Assembly: GCA_964618065.1 (NCBI GenBank)
Contig: CAZTZK010000032.1
Span: 1-25,295, forward strand
Source: M55B174 sp964618065
Lineage (GTDB): Bacteria > Patescibacteriota > Minisyncoccia > CAIUEV01 > JAHKAQ01
DNA length: 25,295 nucleotides
Reading direction: 5' to 3'
Below, piece by piece: positions 1-7,910 of this stretch. The translations under genes were made by a program, and so were the position numbers. Positions within the stretch are counted from its first letter, which is position 1; each line of letters opens with the position of its first letter. The notes below the pieces were generated by a model. The model saw nothing but the letters and a program-made list of their open reading frames with translations, was not told the DNA's origin and did not search any database.

Positions 1-106
1 GTAATTAATTACGTAATTAATCTCACTGTTCAATTTTGAAATTATTTAATTCTTGCTAGCTAAATTTCTATTAGAAAATGAGAAAAAAGAGCAAGATAAT
101 TAAAAA
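1..106. other. AT-rich intergenic region downstream of tsaD
   Basis: No gene is seen here. It starts with a perfect 18-bp palindrome at 4-21 (ATTAATTAC followed by its reverse complement). A 7-bp inverted repeat, TCTTGCT (52-58) and AGCAAGA (90-96), encloses about 30 nt. This may be the 3' end region of the tsaD transcript, but neither structure has the compact GC stem plus T-run of a clear intrinsic terminator on the minus strand. Confidence 0.4.
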
Positions 107-1168
107 TTATAATTCTAAATTAGAATTAGCGGTTATTTTTCTCCACTCTTGCTGATATTTTTCTTTCCCATACTTTTTTATCTTAAAAAAAGCAGCTGGT
201 AGTTGCATGGCAGCGTTATCTCCACAATATTCTAGTTCAGGGAAATAAACCTTAACCCTCTTTTCTTTTTTTAAAATATTTCTCTCAAGTGATATTTTTT
301 TGAAAGCCCCTCTTATTTTTTTATTGGCGGCGACTCCACCGACTAGGATTAAAGAACGGGGACGATAAACTTCAAAAGCTTTTTGGGTTTTACTGATTAA
401 AACTTCCACCACAGCTTGTTCAAAAGAAGCAGCTATATCAGCTGCAGGAAGCTGTTGATTTTTTTTAAAATATTCTTTTGCCAGATAGAGAACGGCAGTT
501 TTCAATCCTGAAAAACTAAAATCAAGATTATCGGAATGAATCATTGGTCGAGGCAACTTGAATTTGAATGGATCTCCTTGTTGAGCAATTTTTTCAATTA
601 AAGGACCTCCCGGATAATTTAATTCTAGTATTTTAGCAACTTTGTCAAAAGCTTCTCCAGCTGCATCATCTAAAGTACTGCCTATTATCTTGTATTGGAA
701 ATGATCTTTTATTAATACCAATTGAGTGTGTCCTCCGGAAACTATTAAAGCTAAAACAGGAAAGGGAATATCTTTCCTTAAATTTCCATTCTTTTTTATC
801 CAAGCCGAATAGATGTGGCCTTCTAAATGATGAATAGAGATTAAGGGCTTTTTATAAAAGAAAGCTAGAGTTTTAGCTATAGAAACACCTACAAGCAAAG
901 CAGGAATTAAGCCGGGTCCAGCAGCTACTGTGAAATAATCAATTCTTTTCAAAGAAACTTTAGCCTCGGTTAAAGTTTTATCCAGTAAAGGCTGGAAATT
1001 TTTTAAATGTTCCCTGGCAGATAAATTAGGAACTACTCCTCCAAATTTACTATGAATTTTAACTTGAGAAGAAATAGAATTTGCTAGTAATTTAAATTGA
1101 CCGTCTTTTATAGATCCAACAGCAAAAGAAGTTTCATCACAAGATGTTTCAATTGATAAAATATACAC
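107..1168 (-). CDS. tsaD: tRNA threonylcarbamoyladenosine transferase TsaD
   Basis: TsaD transfers the threonylcarbamoyl group to A37 of ANN-decoding tRNAs in the cytoplasm, working with TsaB and TsaE. The protein is 353 aa, close to the usual 330-350. The N-terminal ILSIETSCDET (residues 3-13) is the family's opening ASKHA signature. The HHLEGH motif (113-118) supplies metal ligands H114 and H118. SGGHTQLV (144-151) and the C-terminal CGDNAA nucleotide/metal motif are present. The start is GTG, chosen because it gives the canonical N-terminus; no Shine-Dalgarno is visible. It is the last gene of the minus-strand run, 76 nt after the Clp-like gene, and may share its transcript. TsaB and TsaE are not in the window. 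Confidence 0.97.
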   Translation of the reverse strand: MYILSIETSCDETSFAVGSIKDGQFKLLANSISSQVKIHSKFGGVVPNLSAREHLKNFQPLLDKTLTEAKVSLKRIDYFTVAAGPGLIPALLVGVSIAKTLAFFYKKPLISIHHLEGHIYSAWIKKNGNLRKDIPFPVLALIVSGGHTQLVLIKDHFQYKIIGSTLDDAAGEAFDKVAKILELNYPGGPLIEKIAQQGDPFKFKLPRPMIHSDNLDFSFSGLKTAVLYLAKEYFKKNQQLPAADIAASFEQAVVEVLISKTQKAFEVYRPRSLILVGGVAANKKIRGAFKKISLERNILKKEKRVKVYFPELEYCGDNAAMQLPAAFFKIKKYGKEKYQQEWRKITANSNLEL

Positions 1169-1244
1169 TCTTGAATAATTATTAGTTGATATTTTTTTGG
1201 CTAAATTAAAAAAGATCAGAGCTTAGAAAAAGTGAAAATAAATT

Positions 1245-4001
1245 TTAAAATTCAGAATTTGGAGAAAAGTTTTCTTTCTTTTCTAATATTTCCCTTCCAA
1301 TCTTTACCACATCTCCTCTAGTATGCTGTTTTTTTAATATTCCAATTATTAAAGCATCCTCTATTTTTTCGCGGATAATTCTCTTCAAAAATCTAGCTCC
1401 GAATTCTGGACTATAGCCTATGCGGGCTAAATAATCCAGAGCTTCTGCGGTTAGTTCAATAGTTATTCCCTGTTCTTCTTCTAATCTTAAATTTAAGTTA
1501 TTAATTTCCAAACGAGCAATCATTTTTATATTCTCCAAGGAAAGAGAGTTAAAAATTATAATGTCATCAAAACGATTAATAAATTCAGGTCGAAAAACTT
1601 TTAAGAGTTCTCCTTTAATAAGCGGTTTGATGCTCCTATCATCTTGGCCTTCTTGTAATTTTTCTAGGATTATTTTAGATCCTATATTGGAAGTGGCAAT
1701 AATAATAGTATTGGTAAAATTAACTTTTCTCCCTTGCCCATCATTAAGTATTCCATCATCAAAAACTTGCAGAAAAATATCCCAAATGGCAGGATCCGCT
1801 TTTTCAAATTCATCTAGGAGGATTAGAGAAAAAGGATTACGAATAACTTGTTCAGTTAATAAGCCAGCTGATCCTTCTGTTGGACTGCCAATCATTTTAT
1901 GTAAATCATAAGCACTGGAAAATTCACTCATATCAATCCGAATCATATTTTTTCGGGATTTAAAATATAATTCGGCTAGAGTTTTAGCTAATTCCGTTTT
2001 ACCAACTCCAGTGGGACCCAAAAATAAGAAAACGGCAATGGGTTTTTCTTTCTCTCCGATTCTAACTCTCATTCTTCTTATGGCCTCTGCTACATTTTTG
2101 ACAGCCCATTCTTGGCCGACAATGTTTTTCTTTATTTTTTCTTCCAGATTTAGAAGTTCTTCAGCCTCACCTAAACCGATTTTAGTTATGGGAATGCCTG
2201 TTTTTTCAGAAAAAACTTCCTGGATTTCTGTTTCAGTCACTAACTCTTTTCTCTTAACATCTTTAGTTCTTACGATAGCTTCTGTTAAAATGTCCAAAGC
2301 TTTTTGGGGTAATAAACGATCGGGTATAAATTGGTCAGCTTGTTTTATTGCTTCTTGGCAAGCTCGATAGGAGATTAGGATTTGATTTTCTCTTTCTAGT
2401 AAGGGCACTTGAATAGAAAGAACTTTCAAAGAATCTGCAGGGGACAACTCTTTTATCTTTATAGTCTCAAAGCTTTGGGCAAAATCTTTACGTGGTTCAA
2501 CTATTTTTTGGTAATCTTGAGGAGTAGTTGATCCAATAATTTGAATGACTCTTTTAGAAAACAGGGGGGCTAAAAAGCTTATAATATCTAAGGACGTATA
2601 ACTTTGAACTTTTGCCAATTCATGAATGTTAGGAATATAAATAATTACATTTTGAGCTCGGACTACTTCTTGCATGATAATTTCAATCCTTTTCTTTAAC
2701 ATTTCTCCGTCTGATCCGCTACCTAAGGAACCTAAGTCTAATTTAACGACTCTTTTATCAAAAAGAGTTGAAGGGACCTCATTTTTAGCTATTTTACTTG
2801 CTAGTCCACGTATAATTGCATCTCGTCCGCTTCCTTCTTGGCCAACGAGCAAAGCATTATTCTTTGCACTTCTTTGCAGAATTCTAATAAGCATCCTTGT
2901 TTCTATCTCTCTATCAACTAGGGGCAGTAATCTTCCTACTCGGGCATAATCGGTTATATCAACACTAAAAATATCTAAGGTTTTAGTAACCACGGCACTC
3001 CAACTTCTATTCATAATGTGGTGAGGAGGTTTGTTAAAAGAACTGCGACTTAAAAAGTCAGAATTTTTAGTATTTTTGTATTTCATCCAGAGCATCACAT
3101 TTTGAAAATCTTCAAATTTTACATCATATTTATTGAGAACTCTCTTGAAGTCAGTTAAATTTAAAAGAGCCAATAAAAGATGTGTCGGCTTAATAAAAGG
3201 ACTCTCTGTTGCCAAGGCTTGCCAAAAAGATTCCAGTAAATATTTTCGGTACTCTCCGTTCAAATACGAAGAATCTTTTGCTTGAGGAGAGCTTTTTGCT
3301 TCTTTGAAAATATCTTCTAAAAAATTTTTAAGAGGAATTTCTAATTTTAAAAATAGTTTATTTATTTCTTTTTCTTGAGCCAAAGAAAGAAATAAATGAC
3401 GGTAATCAGCTTGCTCTTTTTGCTTCAAAGCTAAATCTAAAGCAGAGTCCACTGTTTTTAAAGTTGCTGTATTTGCTGAAACAGAAATATCCACTCTTTT
3501 GTTTTTAATTAGAGAAGTTGAATTTTTGATGTTACTAGAGTTTTCCGTTAGAAAAGAGTAGCAGGGATTGGCAGGGGAGATAACTCTTGGTTTTTGATAA
3601 ACAAAATGATGAAAATAAAGAATAGCCAATAAAATGATACCCAACCAGAGAGGAGCAGTCGCATATCCCGCGAAAAAAATATCAAAAAAAAGATTTAAAT
3701 CAAAAAAAAGCTTGGAATGTCCTTTCAAACTATCAGCTAGGTTTAATAATCCTATAAAGAGGGCAAGAAAACAAAAAACGATTCCTACTACTTTAATAGT
3801 CAAAGATATACCATCCAAAGACTTTCTAAGGGAGGGAGGTATTCCTCGCATTTTTTTACCCCAATAAAGATAAGATCCCTGGACTTCTTCAGTATAACCA
3901 AGTCCTTTGCAGGCAGGGCAAGTTTTTTCTGTTCCTTTTAAGTGACCGCTACTTTCACACTGAGGGCAATCTATAGAATTTCTTTTTATTTTTTTTTGCA
4001 T
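1245..4001 (-). CDS. Membrane-anchored zinc-ribbon ClpA/ClpC-like AAA+ ATPase with degenerate D1
   Basis: This 918-aa protein has a Clp/Hsp100 layout with an unusual front end. Residues 12-31 hold two CxxC pairs (C12/C15, C28/C31) resembling a DnaJ zinc ribbon. Hydrophobic stretches at about 65-88 and 105-134 look like two membrane segments. A divergent Clp-N-like helical region follows (about 185-310). AAA domain D2 is canonical: Walker A GPTGVGKT (662-669), Walker B LILLDE (726-731) and FRPEFINR (803-810). D1 is eroded: the P-loop reads GQEGSGRD (387-394) with the lysine lost, the Walker B position reads IIYIPN instead of ending in DE, and the usual arginine finger pair reads QS (510-511 region). 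No I/VGF-type ClpP-docking loop is seen between TSNIG (770-774) and FRPEF. By inference it is a membrane-tethered unfoldase or disaggregase driven by D2 alone. It starts 15 nt after the small membrane protein gene. Confidence 0.85.
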   Translation of the reverse strand: MQKKIKRNSIDCPQCESSGHLKGTEKTCPACKGLGYTEEVQGSYLYWGKKMRGIPPSLRKSLDGISLTIKVVGIVFCFLALFIGLLNLADSLKGHSKLFFDLNLFFDIFFAGYATAPLWLGIILLAILYFHHFVYQKPRVISPANPCYSFLTENSSNIKNSTSLIKNKRVDISVSANTATLKTVDSALDLALKQKEQADYRHLFLSLAQEKEINKLFLKLEIPLKNFLEDIFKEAKSSPQAKDSSYLNGEYRKYLLESFWQALATESPFIKPTHLLLALLNLTDFKRVLNKYDVKFEDFQNVMLWMKYKNTKNSDFLSRSSFNKPPHHIMNRSWSAVVTKTLDIFSVDITDYARVGRLLPLVDREIETRMLIRILQRSAKNNALLVGQEGSGRDAIIRGLASKIAKNEVPSTLFDKRVVKLDLGSLGSGSDGEMLKKRIEIIMQEVVRAQNVIIYIPNIHELAKVQSYTSLDIISFLAPLFSKRVIQIIGSTTPQDYQKIVEPRKDFAQSFETIKIKELSPADSLKVLSIQVPLLERENQILISYRACQEAIKQADQFIPDRLLPQKALDILTEAIVRTKDVKRKELVTETEIQEVFSEKTGIPITKIGLGEAEELLNLEEKIKKNIVGQEWAVKNVAEAIRRMRVRIGEKEKPIAVFLFLGPTGVGKTELAKTLAELYFKSRKNMIRIDMSEFSSAYDLHKMIGSPTEGSAGLLTEQVIRNPFSLILLDEFEKADPAIWDIFLQVFDDGILNDGQGRKVNFTNTIIIATSNIGSKIILEKLQEGQDDRSIKPLIKGELLKVFRPEFINRFDDIIIFNSLSLENIKMIARLEINNLNLRLEEEQGITIELTAEALDYLARIGYSPEFGARFLKRIIREKIEDALIIGILKKQHTRGDVVKIGREILEKKENFSPNSEF

Positions 4002-4016
4002 AGATGTGAGAAGTCT

Positions 4017-4385
4017 CTAACTCCAAATAAATAAATTAATTAAAAATAGAAAAGGAGCCCCCCAAAAAATTAAACATAGACCTAAAAATATAATAGAATA
4101 AATTCCCAATAAAAGAAGATGAAAAAAGATTCCAATAATTATTCTTCCTAATCTAAAGAAAGGACCGATTATCCGACCGGTTAAAGAATAATCTTGGTAA
4201 AGAGGAGAGAAAAAATAACGTAAAGTTATCAAGGTCGCCCAAAGGCTCTCAAAAGCAAGGGAAAGACTAAAAACTTTTTTCCAATACTTTTTTGGTCCTT
4301 CAACTAACCAAAAAAATAGGAATTTTACGATCCAATTGCTTAATTCTACTGAAAGATTTAAAAAATAATAAGAAAAAGCTTCCAT
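4017..4385 (-). CDS. Small multi-pass membrane protein, function unknown
   Basis: I do not recognise the family of this 122-aa protein. It has an N-terminal hydrophobic stretch (about residues 12-29), a central polar part with basic residues (GPKKYWKK) and two long hydrophobic stretches near the C-terminus (about 73-92 and 93-121). That suggests three membrane segments. No catalytic motif is visible. It lies 15 nt upstream of the membrane-anchored Clp-like gene, and the only recognisable promoter is upstream of this gene, so the two are very likely co-transcribed. Because the Clp-like protein is also predicted to sit in the membrane, a physical partnership is a reasonable inference, not shown by the sequence. 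There is no Shine-Dalgarno before the ATG. Confidence 0.75.
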   Translation of the reverse strand: MEAFSYYFLNLSVELSNWIVKFLFFWLVEGPKKYWKKVFSLSLAFESLWATLITLRYFFSPLYQDYSLTGRIIGPFFRLGRIIIGIFFHLLLLGIYSIIFLGLCLIFWGAPFLFLINLFIWS

Positions 4386-4460
4386 TAATTTTAGTAATTA
4401 TTTTTTGTTTTGTTTAATTGAAAAATAAAAATTTTAGCAAAATTTATTCAACCCAAAAGT

Positions 4461-4476
4461 TGTTTAAATTATAGCA
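4461..4476 (-). promoter_or_regulatory. Extended -10 promoter for the membrane protein/Clp operon
   Basis: Read on the minus strand, TGC is followed directly by TATAAT (4473-4468), a perfect extended -10 element. The -35 region at 17-bp spacing (TTCTAA) is weak, as is common for extended -10 promoters. The predicted start is near 4461, giving a leader of about 75 nt to the ATG at 4385. The sequence TGTGCTATAAT closely matches the TGTGCTAGAAT of the uvrA promoter in this window. Confidence 0.6.
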
Positions 4477-4531
4477 CAGTAGCTAAAAGCTTAGAAGTAT
4501 TTGAATCTTTGAATAAAATAAGAAAGACTAC

Positions 4532-7345
4532 TTAGAGATATTCTCTTAGAAATTTTCCCGTGTAGCTTTGAGGCGATTTAGTAATTTCTTCTGGGGTTCC
4601 TTGAGCAATTATTCTTCCTCCTCCTTTACCTCCTTCGGGACCAAGATCAATTATCCAATCTGCTGATTTAATAACATCCAAATTATGTTCTATCATTAAA
4701 ACAGTATTTTTTTGATCAACCAATTTCTGAATTACTGCTAAAAATTTTCTTATATCTTCAAAATGAAGGCCAGTTGTTGGTTCATCTAAAATATAAAAAG
4801 TTTTGTTGGTAGGCCTTTTAATTAATTCTGAAGCTAATTTAATTCTTTGAGCTTCTCCCCCGGAAAGAGTGGTGGCTGATTGTCCTAATTTGATATATCC
4901 CAATCCCACTTCTTGAATTATTTTTAAAATACCAAATACTGCAGGCTCCTTAAAGAAAAAACGAGTAGCTTCATTAACAGTCATATCTAGAATATCAGCT
5001 ATATTTTTTCCATTATAATTAATCTTTAAAATTTCTTTTTTAAAGCGTTTCCCTTTGCAAGCTTCACAAGGAATGTAAACATCAGGCAAAAATTGCATTT
5101 CTACCTTTAAAAATCCTTCTCCTTTACATGTTTCACAACGACCGCCCGCCATATTAAAACTAAAATGCCCAGGCGTATAACCTTTGGTTTGGGCAGAAGG
5201 AGTAGCTGCAAAAAGTTGTCTAATGGGAGTCAAAATTTTAGTATAAGTTGCCGGATTAGAACGAGGGGTCCTCCCAATAGGAGATTGATCAATACCAATA
5301 ACTTTATCTATAAATTTAAGGCCTTTTATCGTTTTATACTTTCCAGGTTTAGTGGGAGAATTATAAAAATGGCGAGCTAGTCCACGATAAATAATATCAT
5401 TAACTAAGCTTGATTTTCCCGAACCAGAAACTCCAGTAACACAAACAAAACTTTCCAAAGGAATAGCTACTTTTAAATTTTTTAAATTATGTTCTTGAGC
5501 CCCTAGAACGGTTATCTTCTTTGCGGTATTTTTTCTTCTTTTTAAGGGTGTTTCAATTTTTACTTCCCCTTTTAAATAATCAACTGTTAAAGATTTTTTA
5601 CTTTTTAATACTTTTTGCAAAGAAGAATTTTCTATTATTTTACCTCCGTTTTCTCCAGCCTCAGGACCAATGTCAGTCAACCAATCAGCATTAAGCATTG
5701 TTTCTTTATCGTGTTCAATAACAATAACTGTGTTTCCAGCATCTCTTAATTTTTTGAGAGTGACTAAAAGTTTTTTATTGTCTCTAGGATGGAGCCCAAT
5801 AGAAGGTTCGTCTAAGATATAGATTACTTCAGTCAATTCTGTTCCTACTTGACTGGCCAAACGCACTCTTTGAAATTCACCTCCTGCTAAACTAGCAGCT
5901 GAGCGATTTAAACTAAGATAAGGAAGCCCTACATTTTTTAAGAAAAAAAGCCGACTCGCTATCTCTTGCTTGATTCTTTTGGCAATGAGCTCTTGTGTCT
6001 CGGAGAATTTTAACTTTTGGAAAAAATCTATTAATTTTTCTACAGAAAAATTGGCAACCTCACTAATATTCTTATCCTTAATTTTTACTAAAAGACTGGT
6101 AGGTTTTAGACGGGCGCCTTGGCAAGCGGAGCATTTTACTTCAACCATATATTTTTCAATTTCTTTTTTTACTTTTTTAGATTTCGCCTGCTTGTAGCAA
6201 TTATTTAAATAATTCACCACCCCCTGAAAAGAAATATTTTGAGATTTTGAACAGGGATGAGGCTCTTTAATTTTAAGAAGAACCGGTTTTTTGCCTCCCA
6301 AAAGTAATTTATTAATATCTGAGCGACTAATTTCTTTGAGGGGAGTATTAAGGGAAATTTTTAAGGCTCTGGCCGCTGAATTAATTAAATTAATAAAATG
6401 TTTACTTCTAGAGTAACTATAAGGCAGGATACCTCCTTGTCCTATAGTTTTTGAATCATCCGGAATAATTAATTCTGGAGCCACTTTTTTATTTATTCCA
6501 AGACCGTTGCAAACTGGGCAAGCTCCGTGAGGACTATTAAAAGAAAAAGAATTCATTTCAATTCTTTTCAGAACATATCCACAATTCGGACATCTCATGT
6601 TATAACTGAAGCTTTTTATCTTTGATCCCTGTTCTACTAAAACCTTTTCTTTTCCTATTTTCAAAGCTTTCTCAAGGCTTTCAATTAATTCTCCTGAAAT
6701 TTTAGTACTGAGTTTTAATTCATTGATTAAAACTTTAACAGTTAGAGGAGTTTTCTCGTCAAATTTAAGAAAACGATAAGTTGAAAGTTTAATTATTTCT
6801 TTATTAATTACAGCCTTTGTAAATCCTTGTTCATAGAGATTTCCTAAAACAGTTTGGCAGTTTTCTTTTCCTTTACAAACAACCGGGGCGTAAATTTTAA
6901 TTTTATAATTTTCTCTAAATTCTTCCGCAATCTCTTTAATTATTTCTTCTAAAGACTTCTTTTTGATTTCTTGTCCGCAATGAGGACAATAAGGAGTTCC
7001 TATCTTAGTATAAAGAAGTCTTAAGTAATCATAAATTTCGGTAAGAGTACCTACCGTCGAACGAGGATTGCGTCCGAAATTTTTCTGGCTTATGGATATT
7101 GTTGGAGAAAGACCTTCTATTAAGTCTACGTCAGGTTTACCTATTTGATTCAGAAATCTACGAGCATAATTGGAAAGACTCTTTAAATAACGTCTTTGAC
7201 CTTCTGCAAAAATAGTATCAAAAGCCAGGGTTGATTTTCCGGAGCCGGAAACTCCCGTAAAAACAATAAGCTTGCCTCGTGGCAATTCAAGGTTTATATT
7301 CTTAAGATTGTGTTCCCGCGCTCCGCGGATAATAATTTTTTTCAT
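4532..7345 (-). CDS. uvrA: Excinuclease ABC subunit A
   Basis: UvrA is the DNA-damage sensor of nucleotide excision repair; as a dimer it loads UvrB at lesions. The 937-aa length is normal. Two ABC ATPase modules are visible. The first has Walker A GVSGSGKS at 31-38, signature LAGGE at 486-490 and a Walker B ending LDEPSIGLH near 511-519. The second has Walker A at 638-645, signature LSGGEAQR and a second LDEP Walker B. Zinc-binding cysteine pairs are at 252/255 with 276/279, and at 737/740 with 760/763; extra CxxC motifs are at 120/123 and 405/408. All key residues appear intact. The gene is followed after 146 nt by the membrane protein gene, which has its own promoter. UvrB and UvrC are not in the window. 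Confidence 0.98.
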   Translation of the reverse strand: MKKIIIRGAREHNLKNINLELPRGKLIVFTGVSGSGKSTLAFDTIFAEGQRRYLKSLSNYARRFLNQIGKPDVDLIEGLSPTISISQKNFGRNPRSTVGTLTEIYDYLRLLYTKIGTPYCPHCGQEIKKKSLEEIIKEIAEEFRENYKIKIYAPVVCKGKENCQTVLGNLYEQGFTKAVINKEIIKLSTYRFLKFDEKTPLTVKVLINELKLSTKISGELIESLEKALKIGKEKVLVEQGSKIKSFSYNMRCPNCGYVLKRIEMNSFSFNSPHGACPVCNGLGINKKVAPELIIPDDSKTIGQGGILPYSYSRSKHFINLINSAARALKISLNTPLKEISRSDINKLLLGGKKPVLLKIKEPHPCSKSQNISFQGVVNYLNNCYKQAKSKKVKKEIEKYMVEVKCSACQGARLKPTSLLVKIKDKNISEVANFSVEKLIDFFQKLKFSETQELIAKRIKQEIASRLFFLKNVGLPYLSLNRSAASLAGGEFQRVRLASQVGTELTEVIYILDEPSIGLHPRDNKKLLVTLKKLRDAGNTVIVIEHDKETMLNADWLTDIGPEAGENGGKIIENSSLQKVLKSKKSLTVDYLKGEVKIETPLKRRKNTAKKITVLGAQEHNLKNLKVAIPLESFVCVTGVSGSGKSSLVNDIIYRGLARHFYNSPTKPGKYKTIKGLKFIDKVIGIDQSPIGRTPRSNPATYTKILTPIRQLFAATPSAQTKGYTPGHFSFNMAGGRCETCKGEGFLKVEMQFLPDVYIPCEACKGKRFKKEILKINYNGKNIADILDMTVNEATRFFFKEPAVFGILKIIQEVGLGYIKLGQSATTLSGGEAQRIKLASELIKRPTNKTFYILDEPTTGLHFEDIRKFLAVIQKLVDQKNTVLMIEHNLDVIKSADWIIDLGPEGGKGGGRIIAQGTPEEITKSPQSYTGKFLREYL

Positions 7346-7354
7346 GTCTTGGCT

Positions 7355-7384
7355 ATTCTAGCACAAAAAAATATTTTTTGGCAA
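7355..7384 (-). promoter_or_regulatory. uvrA promoter, almost leaderless
   Basis: On the minus strand, -35 TTGCCA (7384-7379) is separated by 18 bp from -10 TAGAAT (7360-7355), which is preceded by TGC (extended -10). The expected start at about 7348 is only about 3 nt from the uvrA ATG at 7345, so the mRNA would be nearly leaderless. That fits the absence of a Shine-Dalgarno. Confidence 0.6.
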
Positions 7385-7430
7385 AGAGAATCCCAGAGAT
7401 TGCCTTAATAGTTTGTAAATAAATCTTTTA

Positions 7431-7436
7431 TATAAT
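7431..7436 (+). promoter_or_regulatory. Putative -10 element for hpf
   Basis: A perfect TATAAT lies 44 nt upstream of the hpf ATG, in the divergent intergenic region with uvrA. No good -35 hexamer is at the proper distance (ATAGTT at 17-bp spacing). In such AT-rich DNA the match alone is only moderate evidence. The predicted leader is about 38 nt. Confidence 0.4.
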
Positions 7437-7480
7437 ATGATAAAAAAAGTTTAGAATAACTAAAATTTAAACTAAAATCT

Positions 7481-7834
7481 ATGAAGGTAAAATTCTACTT
7501 CAATGGGACAGAAATAAAAGGAGCAGAAAAAGAGTATATTCGTAAGAAAATTGAAAAGTTTGATAAATATTTTAAAAATCAAACCGCTTTAAGTGAAATA
7601 GAAATAGAGAAAGATAAAATAGGTAATTACCGAGTGGAGTTTCAACTAAAAGGTCCAGGTTTTCACTTTATTGGAGAAGAAAAAGCCGAAACAGTTCAAG
7701 CGGCTTTTGATTTAGTCTGTGACAAAATGATACAACAAATTAGAGAAGCTAAAGAGAAACGCCAAACGCTTAATAAAAGAAAGGCTATCAGTCTAAAAAA
7801 AGAGATATCTATTGATGAGGGAGCAAGATTTTAG
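7481..7834 (+). CDS. hpf: Ribosome hibernation-promoting factor (short form)
   Basis: This 117-aa protein belongs to the S30AE (HPF/YfiA, RaiA) family, which binds the decoding centre of idle ribosomes and protects or stores them. It matches the short type: the S30AE fold (about residues 1-100) with its pattern of a first strand (KVKFYFNG), a helix with YIRKKIEKFDKYF, the EIEIEKDKIGNYRVEFQLKG strands and a final helix (AAFDLVCDKMIQQIREAKEK) with a basic tail. The C-terminal dimerisation domain of long HPF is absent. It is the first plus-strand gene and is followed 76 nt later by secA, with a strong hairpin between them. No Shine-Dalgarno precedes the ATG. Confidence 0.9.
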   Translation: MKVKFYFNGTEIKGAEKEYIRKKIEKFDKYFKNQTALSEIEIEKDKIGNYRVEFQLKGPGFHFIGEEKAETVQAAFDLVCDKMIQQIREAKEKRQTLNKRKAISLKKEISIDEGARF

Positions 7835-7876
7835 CTATAAATATAGAGGAGCTATTTTTTAAAAAATATTTATAGC
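7834..7876 (+). terminator. Hairpin between hpf and secA (terminator or processing stem)
   Basis: A perfect 11-bp inverted repeat, GCTATAAATAT (7834-7844) and ATATTTATAGC (7866-7876), begins on the last base of the hpf stop codon. The 21-nt loop itself contains TTTTTTAAAAAA. The stem is AT-rich and no T-run follows the right arm. It could be a weak terminator, a 3'-end stabiliser for hpf mRNA or an operator. Confidence 0.4.
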
Positions 7877-7910
7877 CAGTAAAAGAATTTATTTCTGTTT
7901 TTTTATAATT

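Noticed and set aside
1561..2949. Plus-strand open frames opposite the Clp-like gene
   Set aside because: They are antisense to a conserved AAA+ coding sequence and look like low-complexity shadows with no motif.
7904..7909. TATAAT as a secA promoter
   Set aside because: It ends 1 nt before the ATG, so transcription would start inside the coding region; likely chance in AT-rich DNA.
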